Assembly (NCBI GenBank): GCA_018241445.1
Contig: JAFEDT010000003.1
Coordinates: 1 to 64,000 of the forward strand
Length of the DNA stretch: 64,000 nucleotides
Origin: Pseudomonadota bacterium
GTDB lineage: Bacteria > Pseudomonadota > Gammaproteobacteria > Steroidobacterales > Steroidobacteraceae
Reading direction: 5' to 3'
Shown here in pieces: positions 25,141 through 32,773 of the stretch. The notes under the pieces are model-generated. The model ran no database searches and had not been told where the DNA came from. It saw nothing but the letters and a program-made list of their open reading frames with translations. Position 1 is the stretch's first letter. Every line of letters starts with the position of its first letter. The translations under genes were made by a program, and so were the position numbers.

Positions 25141-25686
25141 ATGAACACCCCGGCCGTGACTCGTCAGCGCGCGCCCTTTCTGGCGCCCGTGTGGGCCGCA
25201 ATTCTCACAGCCGCGGTGCTGAGCGCGCTGGCGTTCGCTTTCCACCGCAGCGCCAGCAGCACGGCGGTTGTGCTGGTGCAGGTGGCGGCGCGGGATGCCG
25301 CCACGATCAGCGATCCGCCGCTGTCGGCGGAGGATGAGGAGCGCGCCCAGCGGCTGGCGCGGGTCCTGGCCACGCACAGCCCGCCACAGGTGCTGTACGT
25401 CAGCGACGAGCGTGGGGCACAGCAGACCGCGGCAGTGCTGGCGCAGCGGTTGCACCTCATTCCACAGGCGTTCGCGGCGGGTGCCACGGGCAAGGCCGCC
25501 GCACGCATGCTCGGTGAGTCCCGCAACGGCGCAGTCGCCGCCGTGGCCGGAGGCAGTACCTCGCGGTCGATCCTGGAGGAACTGTGCGGCGAGTGCGCGC
25601 GGACGGCGGGCGAGGAGGGCGACGTGGTCTACGTGATCACGGTGCCGACCTACGGTCCAGCGCGTGTCGTGGTTCTTGCGCTATGA
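25141..25686 (+). CDS. Membrane-anchored histidine-phosphatase-like protein without catalytic residues
   Basis: A 181-residue protein with one N-terminal transmembrane segment (residues about 14-35) and a periplasmic domain that follows the phosphoglycerate-mutase/histidine phosphatase layout. The usual strand motif ILVRHAE is here VLVQVAARD, with Arg and His missing. DPPLSAEDEERAQRLARVLA and VLYVSDERGAQQTAAVLAQRL match the PLS...G..QA..LA and S...R..QTA regions. The later GHS motif has become AGGST. It is therefore probably a pseudoenzyme that binds rather than hydrolyses phosphate ligands. It converges on and overlaps the peroxiredoxin gene by six bases. Confidence 0.65.
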   Translation: MNTPAVTRQRAPFLAPVWAAILTAAVLSALAFAFHRSASSTAVVLVQVAARDAATISDPPLSAEDEERAQRLARVLATHSPPQVLYVSDERGAQQTAAVLAQRLHLIPQAFAAGATGKAAARMLGESRNGAVAAVAGGSTSRSILEELCGECARTAGEEGDVVYVITVPTYGPARVVVLAL

Positions 25687-26166
25687 GGCGGGCCGGCCAG
25701 CGGCGCGGCCGGTGACGGTACTGAGGGCGATGGCGCGCTGTACGAAGGATTCGTGCTCACCGATGCGGAAGTCCGCCAGCACGGCTGCGCGGATGTAGCG
25801 CGCCTGGTCAATCAGGTAGGTCGCCCGGCGTGTGCCGATGCCCAGCGGCCCGCTCACGTCGTACATCTTGATGACGAACTTGTCGACGTCCGCCAGCAGG
25901 GTGAAGGGCAGACGGTACTTCTCGCGGAAGGCCGCGTGGCGTTCCGGGCCCTGCGGACTGATCCCCGCCACCGACATTCCGGCCAGTCGCACGTCTTCGT
26001 GCAGGTCGCGGATGGCGCAGGCCTCGCGGGTGCACCCGGGCGTGAAGTCCGCCGGGTAGAAGTACAGGATCAGGGGACCGGGGCGCAGCAGGTTGCTCAG
26101 CGACACGCTGTTGCCGTCCTGATCGGGCAGGGTGAATTCCGGAGCACGTGAACCCAGCGCCAGCAT
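25681..26166 (-). CDS. Peroxiredoxin, BCP/PrxQ type
   Basis: A 161-residue thiol peroxidase of the AhpC/TSA superfamily. It opens with GSRAPEFTLPDQDGN, and ADFTPGCTREACAIRD holds the peroxidatic Cys plus a second Cys five residues later, the resolving position of bacterioferritin-comigratory protein. It reduces H2O2 and organic hydroperoxides with thioredoxin. ATG 26166 gives the normal family start; the longer frame runs into the tRNA-Ala gene and is not real. The tail (GRAAGRPAS) is slightly extended. It stands alone, convergent with the phosphatase-like gene. Confidence 0.9.
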   Translation of the reverse strand: MLALGSRAPEFTLPDQDGNSVSLSNLLRPGPLILYFYPADFTPGCTREACAIRDLHEDVRLAGMSVAGISPQGPERHAAFREKYRLPFTLLADVDKFVIKMYDVSGPLGIGTRRATYLIDQARYIRAAVLADFRIGEHESFVQRAIALSTVTGRAAGRPAS

Positions 26167-26220
26167 GGCGCAATGATAGCTGCATCCGCCGGGCTTGCCT
26201 GCTAGAATCGCGCGCCTTCT

Positions 26221-26296
<76 letters not shown>

Positions 26297-26387
26297 TTTC
26301 CCCCTGCGCGCCGCTCCATCCGCGTCCACCCGCCACGGCGACTGGAAAGTCAGTCGAGACATCTGACCGGCTTCAGGAGGAATTCCG

Positions 26388-27620
26388 ATTACTGAGGATG
26401 TATTGCTCGGGCTTGCGGCCGCGCTGGGCGGCGGACTGCTGATTGGCATCGAACGTGAGCGCCGCAAGGGAACCGGACCCCATCGCGCGCCCGCCGGCGT
26501 GCGCACGTTTACGCTCGCTGCCCTGGCGGGCTGGGGCGCACAGCTGACCGGCCAGCCCTTGCTGGTCGTCGCGGGCGCCGGATTGATCGTTGCCCTGGCC
26601 GCGATCGGTTATGGGCGCGAGCGGTCCGACGATCCGGGTATCACGACCGAGGTTGCGCTCTTTGTCACCTACGTAATCGGTGTCCTGGCGGTGGGACGAC
26701 CCTCGCTGGCTGCCGGGGCTGCGGTAATCGTCAGTATCCTGCTTGCGAGCCGAGGTTCGCTGCACCGCTTTGCGGTCGAATGGCTCAGCGAATCGGAGCT
26801 TCGCGACGGGCTGCTCTTCTGCGGTGCGGCGCTGGTCGTGCTCCCCCTCCTGCCCCAGCAGGGCGCCGCATGGCTGACGGCCGTCAATCCACGGCGTCTG
26901 TGGGGGTTGGTTGTGCTCTTCATGGGTCTGCAGGCGGCGGGGTACGTCGCCCTGCGTGTGGCGGGGCCACGGCTGGGGCTGGCACTTTCGGGGCTCGCGA
27001 GCGGCTTTGTCTCCAGCACCGCGACCATCGCGGCCCTCGGAGCCCGTGCCCGGGAGGCGCCGGAGCTGCGCCGTGCGTGCGTCTCGGGGGCCCTGTTCTC
27101 CACCGTGGCCACAGTGGTACTGCTCGCTGTGGTGGCTGCGGCCGTCAACCCGGACGGCCTGCAGATTCTGGGTCCGTCGCTCATCGGCGGTCTGGCCGCG
27201 GCCCTCGTCGGGGCCGGTCTGAGCCTGCGCCACCAGGCCGGCGCGACCGCCGGTCCGATGGCGCCCGGGCGCGCTTTCAATCTCTGGTATGCGATTGGCT
27301 TTGCGGTGCTGCTCTCGACGGTCACGTTCCTGATGGCCTGGCTGGAGGGTCGCTTCGGGTTGCTGGCGCTGCCCGTGGGCGCGGCGCTCGCGGGCTTTTT
27401 TGATGCGCACGCCGCGGCGACCTCGGTGCTGTCGGTGGCGGCCGCGGGTAACGTGCCGCGAACCGAAGTTCTCAGTGCCGTACTGCTGGCCTTCACTACC
27501 AATACGATGAGCAAATTGATTGCGGCATTCAGCGCGGGAGGTTTTGCCTACGGCGCGCGCGTGACCGCAGGGCTGGTCCTCGTTGCACTGGCGGTGTGGG
27601 CGCCGCTGTTGTGGGCGTGA
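26388..27620 (+). CDS. MgtC/SapB-family membrane protein with DUF4010 domain
   Basis: A 410-residue membrane protein with about 12 hydrophobic segments. The N-terminal part has the MgtC signature GLLIGIERERRKG and AGVRTFTLAALAG; the C-terminal half is the DUF4010 membrane domain, with GLASGFVSSTATIAALGARA. MgtC proteins are linked to Mg2+ homeostasis and ATPase control; function of the DUF4010 form is unknown. There is no ATG, GTG or TTG at a usable distance from the strong AGGAGG at 26375-26380. An in-frame ATT seven bases after it gives ITEDVLLGLAAAL, matching the family N-terminus, so an AUU start is proposed. TTG 26403 is the alternative. Confidence 0.85.
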   Translation: MTEDVLLGLAAALGGGLLIGIERERRKGTGPHRAPAGVRTFTLAALAGWGAQLTGQPLLVVAGAGLIVALAAIGYGRERSDDPGITTEVALFVTYVIGVLAVGRPSLAAGAAVIVSILLASRGSLHRFAVEWLSESELRDGLLFCGAALVVLPLLPQQGAAWLTAVNPRRLWGLVVLFMGLQAAGYVALRVAGPRLGLALSGLASGFVSSTATIAALGARAREAPELRRACVSGALFSTVATVVLLAVVAAAVNPDGLQILGPSLIGGLAAALVGAGLSLRHQAGATAGPMAPGRAFNLWYAIGFAVLLSTVTFLMAWLEGRFGLLALPVGAALAGFFDAHAAATSVLSVAAAGNVPRTEVLSAVLLAFTTNTMSKLIAAFSAGGFAYGARVTAGLVLVALAVWAPLLWA

Positions 27621-27634
27621 TCCTGCCGCCGCCG

Positions 27635-28051
27635 CTATCGATGTAGTTCCCCGGAGCGCTCCGGCTGATAGGAGACATCGATGACACGTACGGTCACGAT
27701 TCCGCCGCCGGGCCTGGGCCACTGGATCTCATCCCCGATGGCAAGCCCCAGCAGCGCGCTGCCTACCGGGGCAAAGATGGAGATCCGATCCGGCTGCCCG
27801 TGGGCGTCCTTGGGATAAACGAGGGTGAGGCTGAATTTTTCACCTGACTCTGCAAATGCAAAGTGCACTGTTGAGTTCATCGTGACGACGTTGGGCGGAA
27901 CCCGCCCCGGCTCAACCACCTCAGCGCGTTCGAGTTCGGATTCAAGTGCTGACTTGCCTGGAAATGCATCGGCAGGCACCGCCTCGAGGAGCTTTTCCAG
28001 TCTCTCAACATCACGTGAAGTCACGATGATCCGGGGACGACGATCCTTCAT
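27635..28051 (-). CDS. rnk: Regulator of nucleoside diphosphate kinase (Rnk), GreA/GreB C-terminal family
   Basis: A 138-residue protein matching Escherichia coli Rnk in length and layout. A short N-terminal coiled-coil (VTSRDVERLEKLLEAVP) is followed by a GreA-type C-terminal FKBP-like domain (VPPNVVTMNSTVHFAF, APVGSALLGLAIGDEIQWP and YQPERSGEL). Rnk binds RNA polymerase near the secondary channel and affects nucleotide pools, but is too short to stimulate transcript cleavage. ATG 28051 has GAGG just upstream and aligns with the E. coli start; ATG 28072 is an alternative. Confidence 0.9.
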   Translation of the reverse strand: MKDRRPRIIVTSRDVERLEKLLEAVPADAFPGKSALESELERAEVVEPGRVPPNVVTMNSTVHFAFAESGEKFSLTLVYPKDAHGQPDRISIFAPVGSALLGLAIGDEIQWPRPGGGIVTVRVIDVSYQPERSGELHR

Positions 28052-28266
28052 ATGGGCCTCGACGTTGTTCATGCTCGTTGCCTGCTGTACGCCTGTCTGC
28101 TACATCATGGGGGCTCGCGGCGCCAGCTACAACCCAGGACTTACCGCAACCCTGCTGCCTTGTGCTTGAGCCTTACCGGCACCGGGCTGCCCGCAGGGTC
28201 GAGGCAGGGTAGAGTAGATGTGCGCGCACGGATAGCCGTGATGACGTGGAAGAAATGGGATCCGAC

Positions 28267-29196
28267 ATGACTGACCCGGCGTTTGACCAGGGCGCTCTGC
28301 GCAAGGTGCTGCTGGCGACTGACCTGAGTGCTCGGGGTGATCGGGCACTCGAGCGTGCTGTCGCGATTGTGGCCGCCCGCGGTGCGCACCTGGTCATCGT
28401 GCATGCCTTTGAGGAGTTCGAAGAAGATACGTTGACCTATGGACGCCTGCCGTCCCCCTCGTGGAAGCGGCCAGCCGATGCCGTGATGACCGCGAAACTG
28501 CGCATCCGGCAGGGCCTGAGCGCCGACCTGGGGGTTACGATCGATAAAGCCGCGATCCTGATCGAAGAGGGAGAGCCGGCGGAAGTCATTGAGCGCGTTG
28601 CCACCGCCGAAGGCGTCGATATCGTCGTCACCGGAATCGCCCGTGAGGGCCTGTTTGCAAGCCGGCCGGTGATCCTGGGCAGGACAGTGGAGAAATTGCT
28701 GAGGCGCTTGCCAATGCCGATTCTGATCGTCAGAGATCGCGCCCGGTCGGCCTATCACCATATCGTCGTCACCACCGACTTTTCCGAGCCTTCGGCGCAC
28801 GCACTCCAGGCGGCGCTGCGCTTGTTCCCGGCCCAGACGCTGCACCTGCTGCATGCTTCCGATGCCCCGTACTCGGGGCTGGTGTCCGGCGCGCACCGGT
28901 ACGCGGAGAGCTTCAGGGAAGTCCATGCGGCGGAACTTGATACGTTTCTCGCCTCGATCTTCCTGCCCGAGGACGATCGTCGACGCATCGTGCCAGTAAT
29001 CGAATCCGGCGCGCCCAATTCGATCGTGCGCGAATATGTTCAGCAGCGCGGCGCCGACCTCGTGGTAATGGGTACCCAGGGTCGGGGCGCCTTGCTCGAA
29101 GTACTTCTGGGAAGTACGGCCAAGAGCATCCTGGCGGTGCTCCCGTGTGATGCCCTCGTCGTACGCGGGCCGCGCGCACGTGCGCCGCGGGAATAG
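28267..29196 (+). CDS. Tandem universal stress protein (two UspA domains)
   Basis: A 309-residue protein with two UspA domains: residues about 10-155 (KVLLATDLSARGDRALERAV) and about 160-300 (HIVVTTDFSEPSAHALQAAL). The second domain keeps the ATP-binding pattern G-2x-G-9x-G-S/T (MGTQGRGALLEVLLGSTA); the first has lost it (GIAREGLFASRP). It resembles UspE-type proteins induced by starvation, oxidative stress or respiratory arrest. In-frame starts exist at 28246 and 28255. A small unknown gene follows 50 bases downstream. Confidence 0.9.
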   Translation: MTDPAFDQGALRKVLLATDLSARGDRALERAVAIVAARGAHLVIVHAFEEFEEDTLTYGRLPSPSWKRPADAVMTAKLRIRQGLSADLGVTIDKAAILIEEGEPAEVIERVATAEGVDIVVTGIAREGLFASRPVILGRTVEKLLRRLPMPILIVRDRARSAYHHIVVTTDFSEPSAHALQAALRLFPAQTLHLLHASDAPYSGLVSGAHRYAESFREVHAAELDTFLASIFLPEDDRRRIVPVIESGAPNSIVREYVQQRGADLVVMGTQGRGALLEVLLGSTAKSILAVLPCDALVVRGPRARAPRE

Positions 29197-29246
29197 CGGT
29201 TTGTTCCTGGTGAGCTTCCAGTAATCCTGACCTGAGGGCATTGATC

Positions 29247-29486
29247 ATGAATATCGAGCAGGCGATGAAGGATCCGAATGGGTTGTTTACTTCGCCCGAG
29301 GTGCTCGAGGCGTCGGCGGAGTTCACGCCCGTACAAAAGCGCGCCATTCTCGTGCAGTGGAAGAACCAGCTGGAACAGCTGCTGGTCGCCGATGAGGAAA
29401 GTATGCTGCGCCAGGGTGGTAAACCCGGGGCGAACGCGGACTGCCTGAGGCGCGTCACCAACATGCTGTTGCAGCTGCCCGCCTGA
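29247..29486 (+). CDS. Small conserved-looking protein of unknown function
   Basis: A 79-residue acidic helical protein, MNIEQAMKDPNGLFTSPEVL onward, with FTPVQKRAILVQWKNQLEQLL in the middle. GAGGG lies nine bases before the ATG. Small proteins of this style accompany universal-stress and metabolic-stress genes in several proteobacteria, but I recognise no named family. It probably shares the transcript of the preceding uspA-like gene. No signal peptide, membrane segment or metal motif is seen. Confidence 0.7.
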   Translation: MNIEQAMKDPNGLFTSPEVLEASAEFTPVQKRAILVQWKNQLEQLLVADEESMLRQGGKPGANADCLRRVTNMLLQLPA

Positions 29487-29489
29487 TGC

Positions 29490-30239
29490 TTACAACTTTC
29501 CCAATCGCATGTTGATGGGCCAGCGAACTGGCCGGCGATGAGTGGGGTCGCCCCAAAGCGCCGTCAGGTCTGCGGAAAAGCTCTGCAGGATGTCTTCGCG
29601 TGATGCCTCACGCGCGCTGCGAACAGCCGACCAGGTGGAGATGTACCCCAACATTTCTCCCAGATTCCAGGCCTTGCTGATTTCGAGCGCTGGCGGCGAT
29701 TGCTCGGCGAACGGAAACGGCAGATCCGCGTAGCCGCTGTCGACGAGTTTGCGTTCGGGCGGCCACCAGGGGCCGATCTCACGCCAGTAGAAGCGTGCGA
29801 ACCGGGATTCCAGGTCACCGTCCACCTGTAGCACGCCGTAACTGATCAGGACGAGCGCCGCGTTCGCAGCCCCCGCGCGCCGCACTTCATCGTAGAAGCG
29901 CGGCAGGTCGAACCAGTGCGCCGCCTGGGCTGCCGTTATCAGGCTGGCGCCGCGATCGGCGATTGGTAATTCCTCCGCCGGGGCGCAGGCGTACGTCACA
30001 CGCGGGTGTGCCACGGCGTGGGCAATCTGGTCGGTGCTTGGGTCCAGACCCAGCACCTTGTCGAAGTGCATAGCAAGCTGTCCGGTCAGCTGGCCATTGC
30101 CACAACCGACGTCGACTGCCAGGGCCGTGTCCGGGGACACGGTCGCAAGGAACTGCGCCAATTCAGGCGGGTACTCAGGCCGAAAGCGTGAGTAGGCCTG
30201 GCCACCCTGGTCAAACCAGTTTCGGGTGTTGTCGCTCGT
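29490..30239 (-). CDS. SAM-dependent methyltransferase, 5' end at a transposase-remnant junction
   Basis: About 249 residues when read from the family-like N-terminus WFDQGGQAYSRFRPEYPPEL, which lies upstream of the first standard start codon (TTG 30161). The class I methyltransferase fold is clear: motif I AVDVGCGNGQLTGQLA, then LGLDPSTDQI and LITAAQAAHWFDLPRFYDEV. At the expected ATG position (30237-30239) the sequence is ACG, and the frame further upstream has no ATG, GTG or TTG before a stop. The bases immediately upstream encode, on the other strand, a transposase fragment. The gene has therefore probably lost its own start region, or initiates at ACG or at TTG 30161 with a truncated N-terminus. 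The methyl acceptor is unknown. Confidence 0.75.
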   Translation of the reverse strand, partial: TSDNTRNWFDQGGQAYSRFRPEYPPELAQFLATVSPDTALAVDVGCGNGQLTGQLAMHFDKVLGLDPSTDQIAHAVAHPRVTYACAPAEELPIADRGASLITAAQAAHWFDLPRFYDEVRRAGAANAALVLISYGVLQVDGDLESRFARFYWREIGPWWPPERKLVDSGYADLPFPFAEQSPPALEISKAWNLGEMLGYISTWSAVRSAREASREDILQSFSADLTALWGDPTHRRPVRWPINMRLGKL

Positions 30240-30319
30240 ACGCGGTCCGGTTGCTGGACGGGGAGAAGATGGCGCTACTGTGCCGGGAGTTCGGGATCCC
30301 CCGCAAGACCGGCTGCAAC
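30239..30319 (+). pseudogene. Remnant of an IS481/IS3-type transposase (N-terminal HTH)
   Basis: About 27 codons read YAVRLLDGEKMALLCREFG and then IPRKTGC. That is the N-terminal helix-turn-helix pattern of IS481/IS3-group transposases (usual form LCREFGISRKTGYKW). The fragment stops after this and runs into the 3' end of the DUF2799 gene; no catalytic DDE domain or terminal repeat remains. One edge coincides with the missing start codon of the methyltransferase gene on the other strand. Confidence 0.65.
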
Positions 30320-30323
30320 GGCC

Positions 30324-30965
30324 TCAGGTCACCGGCTGATGACTGGCGAGGTAGGCATCGAGCTCCTGCTGGTAGCGGGCGCGATCCGCATTCAGCTGTC
30401 CGATCTCGATCTTCAGTTGAGCGGCCCTCTGGCTCAGTTGGGCCACATCGAGCACCGCGTGGGCCCGATCGTCCGGCGGGCTGTCGCTCAAGACCGCCTG
30501 CATCGAATTCCCGAGGATGCCGTGCTCGATATTTGCAAGCTCGATGCGCTTTGAGCTCAACGCCGCATCCGCGTTGGAGACCCGGGCTGTGAGCACATAC
30601 AACTGGTGGCCGGCGTCGAACGCGGAAAGGAACGGGCGTTCCAGTTCCACCGGACAGACCCCGTAGTAGGCGCCGCCACGCACACCGAAGTTATAGCCAT
30701 TTACCGGCTGGCAGAATTCCCGCAGACCCTGCATACGGCCCTGCTGGTACAGATCCAGGTCGGTGCGCACGCCGTACTTGCCGCAAGCCTGGCGGTAGTT
30801 TGCAATGTGATCACCGCTGCGGCCCTGTACCCCATCCTCATACCCGATGGTGCGCCAGTCGAGCGCGCGGCATTCATTCTGGCTCATACCGGAACAGCCC
30901 GCCGCCAACACAGTGGTGATTGCCAGAGCCGGTCCCGACCATCGTGGGAATTTCGATGAGTACAT
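30324..30965 (-). CDS. DUF2799 family lipoprotein
   Basis: A 213-residue protein with a lipoprotein signal peptide (lipobox LAAGC, Cys24). A DUF2799 domain follows: NECRALDWRTIGYEDGVQGR, then a YGVRTDLDLYQQGRMQGLRE segment and NGYNFGVRGGAYYGVCP. The C-terminal about 80 residues are a predicted coiled coil (LSQRAAQLKIEIGQLNADRA). Such lipoproteins are periplasm-facing with unknown function. It is monocistronic, upstream of the transposase remnant in its own direction. Confidence 0.88.
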   Translation of the reverse strand: MYSSKFPRWSGPALAITTVLAAGCSGMSQNECRALDWRTIGYEDGVQGRSGDHIANYRQACGKYGVRTDLDLYQQGRMQGLREFCQPVNGYNFGVRGGAYYGVCPVELERPFLSAFDAGHQLYVLTARVSNADAALSSKRIELANIEHGILGNSMQAVLSDSPPDDRAHAVLDVAQLSQRAAQLKIEIGQLNADRARYQQELDAYLASHQPVT

Positions 30966-31097
30966 GGGCTCGCCATCCGCAACGATTTGGTTGACGTTAA
31001 CAGCGAGCCGCGCGGGACCGATGTGACCGTGATCACGTACAGGAGCGGAATTGTCCCGTCGGTGTCACAGACCTGAATACCACGTTAAGGTTGGCAT

Positions 31098-31173
31098 TGG
31101 CGCCCCCGGCCGGAGTTGAACCGACGACCTACCGCTTAGGAGGCGGTCGCTCTATCCACTGAGCTACGGGGGC
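31098..31173 (-). tRNA. tRNA-Arg (anticodon CCT)
   Basis: A 76-base cloverleaf on the minus strand. The acceptor GCCCCCG pairs with CGGGGGC, the discriminator is G and the 3' CCA is encoded. The anticodon loop CTCCTAA gives CCT, reading AGG codons. No integrase gene or duplicated tRNA end is visible nearby. Confidence 0.95.
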
Positions 31174-31219
31174 GGCGCGGCGCATGATACACCGCCTGGG
31201 CCGCCCAACCCCTGCAGTT

Positions 31220-32557
31220 TCAGTTTACAAAGTCCGCGATGCCCGGCCGCGTTGCAGCGTGTCCACGCAGGGCCTGCTCGACGAGCGCCGCAACCGCAAG
31301 CAACCGCAGGTCATGCCCGCGTGGTGCGGCGAGTGTAATACCCACAGGTTGTGGCGAATCCGGGCAGGGCAGCGAGATGGCACAACCGTCCGCGAGATTG
31401 ACGATCGTCGGGTTGCGCAGCACCCGCAGGTTGCAGCGGTCGTAGGCATCGCGGTCGGTCAGCGCCTGCAGGGGTGGCGCGGTGATGGGCACCGTCGGCC
31501 ACAGGACGGCATCAAAGGGCGTGATGCGCAAGGTGAAGGCCCGCGCGAACACTGCCCGTTCCTGCAGCAGATCGCGGTACGTCTCGGCGGAAATCGTCGC
31601 GCCGCGCTCGATGCGTGCTAGCACCCTCGGGTCGTAACGATCGCGATTCGCTGGCAGGTATTTGCGGTGCCAGGCCCAGGCCTCGGCCGCCGACAGGGTG
31701 CCACGGGCATTCATCTCGGGAATCTGCGCCAGCTCGGGGATCTCGATGTCGGTGAGCGCGATGCCGGCCTCCCGCAGGCGTCGCAGCGAGGAGTCCACGG
31801 CGCGCTGCACCGGCGGCTCCAGGTCCTCGTCCACATAGCCGCGCACCACCGCCAGGCGCAGCGCCGCGGGCAGCAGCGGCACTGGCGCCGCGGCGCCGCC
31901 CGGCCCGGCATCACGGATGACCTCGAACACCGTGCGGCAATCAGCGACTGAACCGGCTATCACGCCCATCGAGTCCAGTGTGATGGACAGGGGCACAACG
32001 CCCGCTGTCGGCACCGCACGCGCCGTGGATTTGAAACCCGCCAACCCGCACAAAGCCGCCGGTATGCGCACCGAGCCCCCGGTGTCGGTGCCAATGGCCA
32101 CCGGAGCAATCCCCAGGGCGACCGACACGGCGGCGCCGGACGACGAACCTCCCGGTATATGCCGCTCCGCGGGATAGGCCGGGTTGGCGGGTGTGCCGAA
32201 GTGTGGGTTGATTCCCAATCCCGAGAAAGCGAACTCCGTCATGTTGGTATGACCGAGCAGCACGGCGCCGGCGCCGCGCAGGCGGGCCACGACAGGCGCA
32301 TCGGACCCGGCGGGTGCCGCCTGCGCCAGCAGTGCGGCTCCGGCGCTGGTCGGGTAGCCGGCCACGTCGATGTTGTTCTTGATGGTTACCGGGACGCCCC
32401 GCAGCCGCGGGTTGTCGCGCCTGGACCGTGCGGCCTCACCGACCGCGATGCCGTGCCCGATCCGGAAGCGGCGGATGAACACGGCCTCCGCGCTCGACGA
32501 CTCCGCGATCTCCAGGCAGTGGATCAGGCTCGCGGGTGTGTGAAGTCGGTCGGTCAA
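31220..32557 (-). CDS. Amidase signature family hydrolase
   Basis: A 445-residue enzyme with the Ser-cisSer-Lys machinery visible: Lys in PVTIKNNIDVAGYPTSAG, the cis-Ser in GTDTGGSVRIPAALCGLAG and the nucleophile region IPGGSSSGAAVSVALG. It hydrolyses an amide bond in the cytoplasm (no signal peptide). The substrate is not clear; candidates are arylamides, indoleacetamide, or allophanate-like compounds. GatA is unlikely because gatB and gatC are absent and the length and C-terminus differ. The neighbouring divergent gene encodes an acrylyl-CoA-reductase-like enzyme, so a joint catabolic role is possible. Confidence 0.88.
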   Translation of the reverse strand: MTDRLHTPASLIHCLEIAESSSAEAVFIRRFRIGHGIAVGEAARSRRDNPRLRGVPVTIKNNIDVAGYPTSAGAALLAQAAPAGSDAPVVARLRGAGAVLLGHTNMTEFAFSGLGINPHFGTPANPAYPAERHIPGGSSSGAAVSVALGIAPVAIGTDTGGSVRIPAALCGLAGFKSTARAVPTAGVVPLSITLDSMGVIAGSVADCRTVFEVIRDAGPGGAAAPVPLLPAALRLAVVRGYVDEDLEPPVQRAVDSSLRRLREAGIALTDIEIPELAQIPEMNARGTLSAAEAWAWHRKYLPANRDRYDPRVLARIERGATISAETYRDLLQERAVFARAFTLRITPFDAVLWPTVPITAPPLQALTDRDAYDRCNLRVLRNPTIVNLADGCAISLPCPDSPQPVGITLAAPRGHDLRLLAVAALVEQALRGHAATRPGIADFVN

Positions 32558-32701
32558 TGGCTACCCCACGGTCAAGCTGCACCGTTGCAGCGCCGCCGCC
32601 AGACCTGGGGTCGGAGGTCCGCCCGGGCTTTGCCGTACCGGCGGCACGGCACCCCACGATTCTATATATTCCCCGTTGCGACAACAGTTTTCCACGAGGG
32701 G

Positions 32702-32773
32702 ATGACGATGCAGTTCCTGGCCGTTGGATGGATGGTGGGTGGCCCGCTGGCCGGCACCCCGGTGATCCCGTGA
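32702..32773 (+). CDS. Possible short leader ORF overlapping the YhdH-like start
   Basis: A frame of 23 codons (21 from ATG 32708, which has GAGGGG at good spacing) ends in TGA at 32771-32773. That stop overlaps the GTG start of the next gene (GTGA). The peptide (MQFLAVGWMVGGPLAGTPVIP) is hydrophobic and matches no family. It would couple translation of the downstream reductase. Evidence is only ribosome-site spacing and overlap. Confidence 0.35.
   Translation: MTMQFLAVGWMVGGPLAGTPVIP

Noticed and set aside
31220..32557. Glutamyl-tRNA amidotransferase subunit GatA
   Set aside because: gatB and gatC are absent and the C-terminal region does not match GatA; general amidase is the safer call.
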